Shown here one piece after another: positions 22,410-29,240 of a DNA stretch of 35,276 bases. The stretch is from a virus. Each line of letters starts with the position of its first letter. Position 1 is the stretch's first letter. The notes under the pieces were generated by a model that ran no database searches, was not told the origin of the DNA, and saw nothing but the letters and a program-made list of their open reading frames with translations. A program made the position numbers and the translations under genes. The DNA lies in the IMG/VR virus record IMGVR_UViG_3300042731_005409, positions 1 to 35,276 of that record; one strand, written 5' to 3'.

Positions 22410-23170
22410 ATAGATTTATTTCAAAAATGCTAGGAGTTTTATTTATATTGACTTTTTCAACCGGTTACGTTGGAGGAGCACTTCAACCCTGGTCTAAGAT
22501 GAATGAGGCGGAGTTACAGCTTTTTGTCTTTGAGAAAGTTTTAGATTATAAGCAAATTAAGGGAAAACAGAAACAGACAACTATAGATCTCTATGCACGA
22601 GAGCATAATATATGTGCAGTATTTTGTGAAAAATGCAACAGAGTTTTGGCTTTGGGCAATAATGGGGGAGGTGGGACTATGGGGATCAAAAAAGTAATAT
22701 GCCACGAATGTGTATTCGATTACTATGATGATATTAGATTAGGGATAACTCCAGCACGATGGACTGCAAGAAAATTATTTGTGAGGAAACAGGATTTGAC
22801 AGAAGCATACATCAAAGAGCATCCACATTTGTTGCTTGAAATGGAAGAGGCAGAATTTAAGGCGTTATTATATGAGCAAATATTAATTGATAATCAAGCC
22901 AATAAATGGCATCGGGAGAAAAAATTATTTGAATTTGCGAAGATTAACGGAATGTGTATTAATATGTGTGCAGAATGCAAAAAAGTAACTGGAGCCTCCT
23001 ATCAAGCAAAAGAAGGATCTCAGGGACTATCACATGGATATTGTTATCCTTGCGTTGTTAAGATGTACCAAGATATGCAGATGGATCCGCCTACTGAATT
23101 CGAGACAGCGCACAAAATATTGCTTGACAAAAATTCGAAGATACAAAGATATGTTAGGAGTAACCCATGA
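22406..23170 (+). CDS. Protein with duplicated zinc-ribbon module and N-terminal signal
   Basis: A 254-aa protein. Residues 1-25 resemble a signal peptide or anchor (MNRFISKMLGVLFILTFSTG). The rest contains two homologous halves: each has an acidic/charged helix (MNEAELQLFVFEKVL; MEEAEFKALLYEQIL), a Cys pair (FCEKC; MCAEC), a Gly-rich loop, a second pair (ICHEC; YCYPC) and a similar tail (PARWTARKLF; PTEFETAHKIL). This is an internal duplication of a two-CxxC module. Zinc ribbons after an export signal are odd; Met32 (22499) could be the real start. Confidence 0.65.
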   Translation: MNRFISKMLGVLFILTFSTGYVGGALQPWSKMNEAELQLFVFEKVLDYKQIKGKQKQTTIDLYAREHNICAVFCEKCNRVLALGNNGGGGTMGIKKVICHECVFDYYDDIRLGITPARWTARKLFVRKQDLTEAYIKEHPHLLLEMEEAEFKALLYEQILIDNQANKWHREKKLFEFAKINGMCINMCAECKKVTGASYQAKEGSQGLSHGYCYPCVVKMYQDMQMDPPTEFETAHKILLDKNSKIQRYVRSNP

Positions 23171-23427
23171 GTAAAGAAGAGTGGGGAATATACAGAGATT
23201 GGCGTAAAGAGAAACAAAAAAAACGCCAAAAGAATAAAGAATATTCAACTAAGATACTAATCGAAAATGGAATAAAGTTTAAGTCGTTTAATAATGGTAT
23301 TCATCTTAGAATTGGCAATGTAAATTTTTATCCGTCAACAGGATTGTTTCAAGGGCCAGATTTTGCAGGACGAGGGATAAAAAATTTACTTAAAAAATTG
23401 AAAAGAAAGAATAGGGAGGAAAGATGA
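23167..23427 (+). CDS. Small basic phage protein (YPSTG type)
   Basis: An 86-aa basic protein with [18 protein letters not shown], then a compact beta segment ([18 protein letters not shown]) and [10 protein letters not shown]. This short conserved arrangement is frequent in phage early regions; its function is unknown. Coupled by ATGA overlap. Confidence 0.62.
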   Translation: MSKEEWGIYRDWRKEKQKKRQKNKEYSTKILIENGIKFKSFNNGIHLRIGNVNFYPSTGLFQGPDFAGRGIKNLLKKLKRKNREER

Positions 23428-24023
23428 AAATAGAAATAAAAAATAGGTATAATGGAAATATAATCTTATGTGGAGAATATGAGTCTATTAAAGAGTGTTT
23501 GACCAAAAATAAAGCTGCGGACCTCCGCTATGCGGACCTCCGCTATGCGGACCTCCGCTATGCGGACCTCCGCTATGCGGACCTCCGCTCTGCGGACCTC
23601 AGCGATGCGGACCTCCGCTATGCGAACCTCAGCTCTGCGGACCTCCGCTATGCGGACCTCAGCGATGCGGACCTCCGCTATGCGGACCTCCGCGATGCTG
23701 ACCTCAGCTCTGCTGACCTCCGCTCTGCGGACCTCCGCTATGCGGACCTCCGCTCTGCGGACCTCCGCTATGCGGACCTCCGCGATGCTGACCTCAGCTC
23801 TGCGGATACAAATAAAAGATATATACAGATATCATGTATCGGCTCAAGACAAGGGCGGACAACATATTGTTTTGAAGATGATGTTGTTTTTTGCGGATGC
23901 TGGAAGGGGGGACTCACAGAATTTAAAGAGCGGGTAGAAAAAGCGCATAAAAATAATAAACAATTTTTAGCGGAGTATTTGGGGTTTATTGAATATATAA
24001 ATAAATTAAAAAAATTAACATAA
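23424..24023 (+). CDS. Pentapeptide-repeat protein
   Basis: A 199-aa protein. After a 31-residue N-terminal cap come about 19 pentapeptides of the form A(D/N)L-x-x (mostly [15 protein letters not shown]), residues about 32-128. They should fold as a right-handed quadrilateral beta-helix. The C-terminal domain (about 130-199) has an [18 protein letters not shown] segment. Pentapeptide proteins can mimic DNA (MfpA/Qnr) or serve other binding roles; the target is unknown here. The repeat DNA is much richer in GC than its neighbours. Confidence 0.82.
   Translation: MKIEIKNRYNGNIILCGEYESIKECLTKNKAADLRYADLRYADLRYADLRYADLRSADLSDADLRYANLSSADLRYADLSDADLRYADLRDADLSSADLRSADLRYADLRSADLRYADLRDADLSSADTNKRYIQISCIGSRQGRTTYCFEDDVVFCGCWKGGLTEFKERVEKAHKNNKQFLAEYLGFIEYINKLKKLT
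23517..23805. repeat. 15-bp minisatellite encoding the pentapeptides
   Basis: About 19 units of GCGGACCTCCGCTAT and variants repeat in frame. Each unit contains the inverted repeat GCGGA-CC-TCCGC, so the array is also a chain of short palindromes. Several consecutive units are identical, showing recent expansion. Confidence 0.88.
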
Positions 24024-24025
24024 AT

Positions 24026-24043
24026 ATTGTTATGGGACGTTAA
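24026..24043. repeat. 18-bp direct repeat, copy 1
   Basis: ATTGTTATGGGACGTTAA, just before the ribosome binding site of the DUF5662 gene. It recurs at 24673-24690 with one difference (A for G); a degenerate third copy (ATTGTTATCGGTCATT) is at 24526-24541. The pair brackets the DUF5662 gene and the intergenic region after it. Confidence 0.7.
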
Positions 24044-24059
24044 TAAAAGGAGAAAGAAT

Positions 24060-24521
24060 ATGGATATTGGCATGGAAGTTTTAACAGATTTGATAATGCA
24101 CAAAATTGAAGTATCTGAAAATCTAAAAGAAGTAGAAAGCGAATTAAACCGAAGAGGTATCGTTCATGATAAGAGCAAGTTTTTACCGATAGAACATGAC
24201 GCTTTTGTTAAAACTCGGCCGGATTTTAAAAAAGCTAATTATGGAACACCTGAATATCAAAAATGTATCGAAGCTATACAACCTTCAATTGACCATCATT
24301 ATTCTAACAATCGACATCATGTAGCATATCATGAAAATGGGTTTTCAGACATGAACTTGATTGATATTTTAGAAATGCTTGCAGACTGGAAGGCGGCAAA
24401 TCGAAGAAGTCCAGATTTGAACTTTGAAGATTCATTGCCAAGTTGTTATAAAAAATATAACATCCCAGAGAATATGCAGAAACATATAGAAAAAACCTTA
24501 AAATATTTAGGTTGGATATAG
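24060..24521 (+). CDS. DUF5662 family protein
   Basis: A 153-aa protein. VHDKSKF near the N-terminus, HHYSNNRHHVAYHENG in the middle and DMNLIDILEMLADWKAANRR match the DUF5662 family, whose His/Asp-rich pattern resembles a metal-binding HD-type fold; its biochemical role is not established. The start is set by AAAAGGAG. Bracketed by direct repeats, so it may be a cassette. Confidence 0.75.
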   Translation: MDIGMEVLTDLIMHKIEVSENLKEVESELNRRGIVHDKSKFLPIEHDAFVKTRPDFKKANYGTPEYQKCIEAIQPSIDHHYSNNRHHVAYHENGFSDMNLIDILEMLADWKAANRRSPDLNFEDSLPSCYKKYNIPENMQKHIEKTLKYLGWI

Positions 24522-24698
24522 ATTTATTGTTATCGGTCATTGCGCCTGCTTGTGCGCAGAAAAATAAAGCCCCTCAGCCCCTTAGGGAGACAGGACACAA
24601 TTTGAGCGAGGATTAAATAACCGGTTGTTTAACTAATTAGTAGCGGACGAGTCATAGGGGCAGGAATTAATTATTGTTATAGGACGTTAAGGAGGGAA
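24522..24698. other. Structured intergenic region
   Basis: About 180 bases before the next ORF. Contains TGCGC...GCGCA (24540-24559 area), GCCCC matching GGGGC near 24658, a nearly perfect 20-bp palindrome TTAAATAACCGGTTGTTTAA (24613-24632, one mismatch) and repeat copies at both ends. No T-run terminator and no tRNA that I can fold. Confidence 0.5.
24673..24690. repeat. 18-bp direct repeat, copy 2
   Basis: ATTGTTATAGGACGTTAA, 17 of 18 bases identical with 24026-24043, again followed by a GGAGG site. Confidence 0.7.
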
Positions 24699-24764
24699 AT
24701 GGAGGAATGGGGCAAAAAGAATAAAGACAAAGAAATATATAAAAAAAGGAGGCGAAATGAATAG
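24699..24764 (+). CDS. Possible leader peptide of the RNA ligase gene
   Basis: A 21-aa ORF (MEEWGKKNKDKEIYKKRRRNE) after a strong TAAGGAGG; its end overlaps the ligase start by 8 nt, and it includes the ligase's own AAAGGAGG site. Very basic and too short to evaluate; may couple translation of the ligase. Confidence 0.32.
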   Translation: MEEWGKKNKDKEIYKKRRRNE

Positions 24765-25659
24765 TTGGAATTCCTATCCAAAAGTATGGAATATAGGTCA
24801 TCCAAATATTGCAGAAATATTTGAAGACGAAGTATTGATAGAAGAGAAAATTGATGGATCGCAATTTTCTTTTGGAGTTTTTAATGGAGATTTAAAATGT
24901 AAATCAAAGAGCGTTGAATTAGATATAAATGCTCCAGAAAAAATGTTCCTAAAAGCAGTTCAAACAGCAGTATCTTTAGCACCTTTATTGAAAGATGGAT
25001 GGACATATAGAGCTGAATATCTATCAAAACCTAAGCATAACACATTAGCTTACGAGAGAACGCCAGAAAAGAATTTAATTATTTTTGATATTAATATAGA
25101 TCTTGAAACTTATTTAAAATATGAATATAAAAAGCAAGAGGCAGAGAGATTGGGACTTGAGATAGTACCTACTTTTGGATCTATTAAGATAAATAATTCA
25201 GAGAATTTGCTTGAATTATTGGAAAAAACAAGTTGTTTAGGCGGCCAAAAAATAGAAGGAATAGTCTGTAAAAACTATAATCAATTTGGTAGAGATGGTA
25301 AAGTTTTATTATGTAAATATGTTTCAGAAAAATTCAGAGAAAAACATAAATTAGACTGGAAAGAGCGTAATAAAACGAATAACGATATTATAGATCTATT
25401 GGGCCAATCTTTTAGAACAGAAGCTAGATGGGAAAAAGCTATAATTCATCTACTAGAAAAAGGAGAAATCGGGAATTCGCCAGATCCTAAATATATCGGG
25501 AAAATAATAAAGGAAATCCAACAGGATATAGAAGAAGAATGCTTTGATATTATTGCTAAAAAATTAGCATCCGCAGCCCTTCCAAGAATTAAAAAAATTG
25601 TATCTCGAGGATTTCCCGAATGGTATAAAGAAAAAATGTTGAAAAGTCAATTTAATTAA
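24757..25659 (+). CDS. RNA ligase (Rnl2-like)
   Basis: A 300-aa protein. Motif I EEKIDGSQF gives the AMP-accepting Lys31; TYRAEYLSKPKHNT (83-96), IEGIVCKNY (166-174) with Glu167, and LLCKYV (184-189) with Lys187 match nucleotidyltransferase motifs III/IIIa, IV and V. The C-terminal ~100 residues form a helical domain. Such ATP-dependent ligases seal nicks in RNA, for example repairing tRNAs cut by host defences. No polynucleotide kinase is visible nearby. The ATG has AAAGGAGGCG before it. Confidence 0.85.
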   Translation: MNSWNSYPKVWNIGHPNIAEIFEDEVLIEEKIDGSQFSFGVFNGDLKCKSKSVELDINAPEKMFLKAVQTAVSLAPLLKDGWTYRAEYLSKPKHNTLAYERTPEKNLIIFDINIDLETYLKYEYKKQEAERLGLEIVPTFGSIKINNSENLLELLEKTSCLGGQKIEGIVCKNYNQFGRDGKVLLCKYVSEKFREKHKLDWKERNKTNNDIIDLLGQSFRTEARWEKAIIHLLEKGEIGNSPDPKYIGKIIKEIQQDIEEECFDIIAKKLASAALPRIKKIVSRGFPEWYKEKMLKSQFN

Positions 25660-25673
25660 AAAAGGAGAGAAAA

Positions 25674-25781
25674 ATGAAAAAGAAACTACTAAGGGTTTTT
25701 TTGAACGGGATTATGAAATGTTTTTATGGACGTGAAGGGGAAGGGATAACAAGGGAGATATGTGAGGTTTACGGGTTTTAA
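25674..25781 (+). CDS. Microprotein
   Basis: A 35-aa basic/hydrophobic ORF (MKKKLLRVFLNGIMKCFYGREG) with AAAGGAGAG before its ATG, after the RNA ligase. Could be a small membrane-associated peptide; coding support is the ribosome site only. Confidence 0.4.
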   Translation: MKKKLLRVFLNGIMKCFYGREGEGITREICEVYGF

Positions 25782-25817
25782 TTTAGGGTAAGGGAAAGGT
25801 AAGGGGGAAGATAAACA

Positions 25818-26171
25818 GTGATATGTCCTTATTGCGGAAAAGAAGCTAAATGGTGTGAAAATAAAGAAATCTATGGTAAGAACTATGGAAAATCTTATAT
25901 GTGTTATTATTGCAAGGAATGTAACGCATATGTCGGATGCCATAAAAATACGAGAAAACCACTTGGGACTATGGCAAATGCCGAGTTAAGGGAATGGCGA
26001 AAAAAAGCTCATGCAAACATAGACCCTTTATGGAAAAGCGGAAGCATTAAAAGAAAAACAGTATACAAACTACTGAATAAATTTTTTGGAAAAGAAATAC
26101 ATATTGGGGGATCTGATATAGAAATGTGCAAAAGGATATCGGCAATAAATTTTAGATTTTGTAAAAGGTAA
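25818..26171 (+). CDS. DUF3268 zinc-finger protein
   Basis: A 117-aa protein with a GTG start. CPYCGKEA, MCYYCKECNAYVGCH, PLGTMANAELREWRKKAHANID and the C-terminal half match the DUF3268 zinc-finger domain: several Cys followed by PLGT-ANAE-R-WR-KAH. The function is unknown; such proteins occur in many phages. A copy of its first codons and upstream bases occurs at 28731. Confidence 0.78.
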   Translation: MICPYCGKEAKWCENKEIYGKNYGKSYMCYYCKECNAYVGCHKNTRKPLGTMANAELREWRKKAHANIDPLWKSGSIKRKTVYKLLNKFFGKEIHIGGSDIEMCKRISAINFRFCKR

Positions 26172-26183
26172 GGAGAATAGATA

Positions 26184-26318
26184 ATGGATAAAAAGACAAG
26201 GGAAAGTATTAAAATTTGTGAAGAAATAAAACAAGAACAAGGGCAATATGGGCAAGTTGTATGGCAAATAAAGATGAGATATCATCAAATAAAATGGCGG
26301 AACATATTGAAAACATAG
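26184..26318 (+). CDS. Small hypothetical protein
   Basis: A 44-aa polar ORF (MDKKTRESIKICEEIKQEQG) after AAGGAGAA. It overlaps the next ORF by 58 nt in another frame. Not recognised. Confidence 0.45.
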   Translation: MDKKTRESIKICEEIKQEQGQYGQVVWQIKMRYHQIKWRNILKT

Positions 26319-26383
26319 AAGATGAAATTGTAGGCGGAGTAGCCAATGCTATTAAATCCCACATATTAGGGGGAGGAGAGTGA
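26261..26383 (+). CDS. Small hypothetical protein
   Basis: A 40-aa ORF (MANKDEISSNKMAEHIENIE, then VGGVANAIKSHILGGGE). No clear SD for the first ATG; Met at 26294 is an alternative. It ends within the strong GGAGGAGAG site serving the next gene. Confidence 0.38.
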   Translation: MANKDEISSNKMAEHIENIEDEIVGGVANAIKSHILGGGE

Positions 26384-26385
26384 AG

Positions 26386-26565
26386 ATGAACATGCAGTTG
26401 CTAGTCAGGGTAATGTTAAGTGTTTTTTTGTTGTGGCAAATATGGACGCACTCCCATTGGTCGGTAGCATTGGTTTTAACATTACTATGTATATTTTGTG
26501 AGGTTATTGCAAGGTTCTGTAGATTTATAATCGTAGATATTAAAAAAATATTAAAGGAGGACTGA
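26386..26565 (+). CDS. Membrane microprotein
   Basis: A 59-aa protein with two adjacent hydrophobic segments (about 4-18 and 25-48) and a charged tail (DIKKILKED). GGGGGAGGAGAG precedes; a GTG two codons upstream is an alternative start. Confidence 0.55.
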   Translation: MNMQLLVRVMLSVFLLWQIWTHSHWSVALVLTLLCIFCEVIARFCRFIIVDIKKILKED

Positions 26566-26568
26566 GAA

Positions 26569-26895
26569 ATGAGAAAGATACTAAATCAACATGGTGACGT
26601 AATAATTAAGAAAATTGATAAGATACCTGAAGGTGCAAAAAAAATATCCGTAACAAAGGGATATGTCCTTGAACATGGAGAAGGTGTTCATACGCATACT
26701 TTACCAGATTCAAATATTGCTGAAAAAATGGATATATACGAGAAAGCCGGGACTTTGTATTTAGCAACAAAACAAGAAACATATGTAGATCATGAGGAAC
26801 ATGGTACACAAGTTATAGAAATCGGATTAGGAGAAAAAGATATTGAAAGAGCTTGGGATTATGAATCAGAAGAAGAAAAAAGAGTGGTGGACTAA
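26569..26895 (+). CDS. HEEH-motif protein paired with the DUF6745 gene
   Basis: A 108-aa protein: GYVLEHGEGVHTHTL, then YLATKQETYVDHEEHGTQVIEIG and a C-terminal RVVD. Short proteins with the GxxLxHGE-H and HEEHG pattern are typically encoded next to DUF6745 genes, as here, where the next gene overlaps by TAATG. The clustered His/Glu suggest metal binding in a small beta fold. Function unestablished. Confidence 0.65.
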   Translation: MRKILNQHGDVIIKKIDKIPEGAKKISVTKGYVLEHGEGVHTHTLPDSNIAEKMDIYEKAGTLYLATKQETYVDHEEHGTQVIEIGLGEKDIERAWDYESEEEKRVVD

Positions 26896-28307
26896 TGGAA
26901 TTAATAAGAACTCCTACTAGAGCTGAAGGTGGAATAACACCAGAAGAAAAAGAAAAAATGGATAAACTTACAAAGAAATGGATTAAAAATGCTTTGCAAA
27001 CAGGAGAAACCGATAAAGAAAAACTTATAGGTGCTATTAAAAGATTATATAAAGTATCTGGATTAAAAGAACCTAGAGTTGTTATTGTTCCTTCTCCTAA
27101 AGTAATGGCGTTGGCGTACGGTATAGCTGCTGGTATTTGGTATCTTAGAAAAAACAAGAAATTAATGCCTAAGATCTATAAAGCAACCGAAGAAGCAACC
27201 AGAGAAGCAACCGAAAAAGCAACCAGAGTCGCAACCAGAGTCGCAACCAGAGAAGCAACCTTTGCCGCAACCTTTGCCGCAACCTTTTACGCAACCGAAG
27301 AAGCAACCGAAGAAGCAATCGAAGAAGCAACCAGAGTCGCAACCGAAGAAGCAACCAGAGACGCAACCGAAGAAGCAACCTTAGCCGCAACCAGAGACGC
27401 AACCGAAGAAGCAACCTTAGCCGCAACCAGAGAGGCAACCTTTGACGCAACCGAAGAAACAACCAGAGAGGCAACCTTTGACGCAACCTTTGCCGCAACC
27501 GAAGAAGCAACCAGAGCCGCCTTTAAAAAAATAAATAATAAAAATTGGTTAGTATCATTAGCACAATATTTTGCAGGTAAAAACTATAAATTTGTAATTA
27601 GTTGCATACAATATTGGTATAGAGCATATCAAGGTGGTAATATGTGGTCTGGATTTATTGCTTATGGAGACGCTTGTGAGAATGTGCTTCGCTTAACTGG
27701 ATTATCTGTATGGGAGGCATTCCATGCGTATAGAGACAGTGGAATATATGGTGGATTTAGAGCCATGCACGAAAAATTTTGCATAGTTAGCGATTTCCCC
27801 GAATATATAAAAACTAATAAAGATAATAAGCCGCATTGTGAAACTGGGCCATCTCATAGATGGAGAGACGGATTTGAGATATATTATCTAAACGGAATAA
27901 AAATGACAAAAAAACAAGTTATGACACCTGCGGAAGAATTAGATATTACAGAAATACTTAATATGGATAATGTAGATCAGCAACGAGAATTAATAAGGAA
28001 AGTTGGAGCAGAAAGATTAATATTAAAATCAGGGATGAAACCAATAGATTCATTTGTCCATATAACCAAAAACAATAAAAAATTAGAGTATAAATTGTAT
28101 CATTTGAAAGTAAAAGATAAAGACAGGAAATATTTGTATTATGAACACGCAACTTTACCCGGCGTATTTTATGCTAGACCCGTCCCTCCAGAATGTACAA
28201 AAGCAATACACGGCAGAGCATGGATAGCTCATGCAATCGAACGTGCAGAAATAGAAAATTGTGATATTAAACAATTACAAGAATGTTTACCGGATTATGT
28301 AGATTAA
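26895..28307 (+). CDS. DUF6745-like protein with a tetrapeptide repeat insert
   Basis: A 470-aa protein in three parts. N-terminal ~95 residues are helical (LTKKWIKNALQTGETDKEKL). Residues about 96-211 consist of ~28 four-residue units AT-x-x (ATEE, ATRV, ATRD, ATFA, ATLA). The remainder (about 212-470) has SIRQ-like and GPSHRWRDGFEIYYLNGIKM, then QRELIRKVGAERLI, the DUF6745 signature. The usual version of the family lacks such a repeat. The repeat should form an amphipathic helix or stalk. No catalytic residues are known. Confidence 0.7.
   Translation: MELIRTPTRAEGGITPEEKEKMDKLTKKWIKNALQTGETDKEKLIGAIKRLYKVSGLKEPRVVIVPSPKVMALAYGIAAGIWYLRKNKKLMPKIYKATEEATREATEKATRVATRVATREATFAATFAATFYATEEATEEAIEEATRVATEEATRDATEEATLAATRDATEEATLAATREATFDATEETTREATFDATFAATEEATRAAFKKINNKNWLVSLAQYFAGKNYKFVISCIQYWYRAYQGGNMWSGFIAYGDACENVLRLTGLSVWEAFHAYRDSGIYGGFRAMHEKFCIVSDFPEYIKTNKDNKPHCETGPSHRWRDGFEIYYLNGIKMTKKQVMTPAEELDITEILNMDNVDQQRELIRKVGAERLILKSGMKPIDSFVHITKNNKKLEYKLYHLKVKDKDRKYLYYEHATLPGVFYARPVPPECTKAIHGRAWIAHAIERAEIENCDIKQLQECLPDYVD
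27183..27522. repeat. 12-bp minisatellite (GCAACCnnnnnn)
   Basis: About 28 units, each beginning GCAACC and followed by a variable half (GAAGAA, AGAGTC, AGAGAC, TTTGCC, TTAGCC, TTTGAC and others). The conserved half encodes Ala-Thr, the variable half two residues. In-frame period, with longer blocks also duplicated (for example the GAAGAAGCAACCTTAGCCGC block appears twice). Confidence 0.85.
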
Positions 28308-28321
28308 CTGGGAGAGAATAG

Positions 28322-28666
28322 ATGAAAAAATATCTAGAATACGCAAAACATGTTACTAATGACAAATATATTATAGCTTGGGTCAAGGTAACGCTTAGCA
28401 ATTACCTCGAATTGAGAATAAAAATAAATAAGGACTGTGCCAAGCAAGTCGGTGGAGTTGTATCAGAGATCATAAGCGGGACAAATTCGCTCATAGTAAC
28501 TGGCGAAAATTCGAGAATAAAAGCCCAAAAAAACACATTGGTTATTGGATATAAATATGATGAAAAGGGTAACATATCAACTTACAAGGTTATGCAAATA
28601 GATGGCAAAAAAATAAAAGAAGATACTTGGTATATGTATAAGAACGGTGAGTTTGTGGAGGAATGA
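28322..28666 (+). CDS. DUF7666-like protein with degenerate ice-nucleation-type repeats
   Basis: A 114-aa protein. The middle (SGTNSLIVTGENSRIKAQKN) looks like decayed octapeptides of the ice-nucleation/solenoid type, followed by LVIGYKYDEKGNISTYKVMQ, IDGKKIKEDTWYMYKNGEFV, a tail common to small phage proteins with such repeats. GGGAGAG precedes the ATG. Function unknown. Confidence 0.6.
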   Translation: MKKYLEYAKHVTNDKYIIAWVKVTLSNYLELRIKINKDCAKQVGGVVSEIISGTNSLIVTGENSRIKAQKNTLVIGYKYDEKGNISTYKVMQIDGKKIKEDTWYMYKNGEFVEE

Positions 28667-28731
28667 TGCAATTAGTTTTGTATATCAAATGGAACGAAAT
28701 CTGGAAAGCGAGTGAAAGGAGGAATAAATAG
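28663..28731 (+). CDS. Possible microprotein
   Basis: A 22-aa ORF (MMQLVLYIKWNEIWKASERR) coupled by ATGA to the previous gene. It contains AAAGGAGG for a following GTG. Weak support. Confidence 0.3.
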   Translation: MMQLVLYIKWNEIWKASERRNK

Positions 28732-28745
28732 TGATATGTCCTTAA
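28731..28745 (+). pseudogene. Truncated copy of the DUF3268 gene start
   Basis: GTG ATA TGT CCT TAA reads MICP then stop. These codons and the bases before them (ATAAAYAGTGATATGTCCTTA) match the start of the gene at 25818 except for one base. After this the sequence diverges into the tRNA-like element. A relic of duplication or recombination. Confidence 0.5.
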
Positions 28746-28769
28746 AAATGTTATTTAAATAGCACATTG

Positions 28770-28942
28770 ACAAGATGGGTGGTGGAACAGGTAGACACAG
28801 GACATGCCTGAAAGATGCATGCTAGAATTAGATCGGATCAGTCGACATTCGGATAATTCATGTAGGGTGACTATACGAGTGCTACGGCATTACTTTAAGA
28901 GTGTGACGGGCAAAATCTCGGCAAATCCCTACCCCATCTTGT
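28770..28942 (+). ncRNA. tRNA-Leu-like RNA of abnormal length
   Basis: The 5' part AGATGGG-TG-GTG-GAACAGGTAGA-CAC-A (28773-28799) aligns position by position with the acceptor and D-arm of bacterial tRNA-Leu. The end CCCATCTTGT (28933-28942) pairs perfectly with ACAAGATGGG (28770-28779), ten pairs. TAGGG (28863-28867) pairs with CCCTA (28927-28931) like a T-stem, and CAAAT before it resembles a T-loop. The whole spans ~168 nt rather than ~85, and no convincing anticodon arm forms; TTTAAGA (28894-28900, UAA centre) and CTGAAAG (28808-28814) are candidates. No CCA is encoded. A tRNA with insertion, a tRNA-like regulator or a decayed tRNA are possible. Confidence 0.55.
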
Positions 28943-28994
28943 TAATACATAAGTTGTAAAAAGATAGTTATTAAGTTGTCAAAGGAAGGTGCAA

Positions 28995-29168
28995 ATGAAA
29001 AAAAAACTAAAAAAACCAAAGTTTGACATCCAAATGGATATAAGAGATCAGGCATATATCAGGGTTAAAGATAAGGTATTTGCTGTGATCGTCAATGATT
29101 ATGGGAATGTAATATGTATGCTCACGAATTGGGAGCAATACAAGAAAGATACTGAATATAAAGGTTGA
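28995..29168 (+). CDS. Small hypothetical protein
   Basis: A 57-aa protein after AAAGGAAGG. A basic start (MKKKLKKPKFDIQMDIRDQA) is followed by beta strands (YIRVKDKVFAVIVNDYGNVI). Unknown; could be a small nucleic-acid-binding fold. Confidence 0.55.
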   Translation: MKKKLKKPKFDIQMDIRDQAYIRVKDKVFAVIVNDYGNVICMLTNWEQYKKDTEYKG

Positions 29169-29169
29169 A

Positions 29170-29229
29170 TAAGATCAGGATAATGATCTTAGAGGAGAGA
29201 AGTTAAATAAGATCAAAGCACTGATCTTA
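29170..29229. promoter_or_regulatory. Duplicated inverted repeat upstream of a zinc-ribbon gene
   Basis: TAAGATCA-N6-TGATCTTA occurs twice (29170-29191 and 29208-29229), 38 bp apart, with perfect arms. Each is followed by a GAGG ribosome-binding-type sequence, the second only 11 bases before the ATG at 29241. This could be a tandem operator or an RNA hairpin pair regulating translation. Confidence 0.7.
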
Positions 29230-29240
29230 AGAGGTAGTAT

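Noticed and set aside
23517-23805. CRISPR array
   Set aside because: The repeats are contiguous, in frame and without spacers; they encode pentapeptides.
23530-23937. [10 protein letters not shown] reading frame in the pentapeptide array
   Set aside because: Alternative frame of the same repeat; the ADLRY frame has a ribosome site and conserved flanking domains.
27169-27510. Minus-strand Leu/Arg-rich ORF over the AT-x-x repeat
   Set aside because: A repeat shadow of the coding strand without start context.
28800-28930. Group I intron in a tRNA
   Set aside because: The insertion is too short and I cannot find the conserved P/Q/R/S core elements.
28770-28942. tmRNA
   Set aside because: A normal tRNA-Leu-type D-arm is present, which tmRNA lacks, and no tag reading frame ending in LAA is visible.
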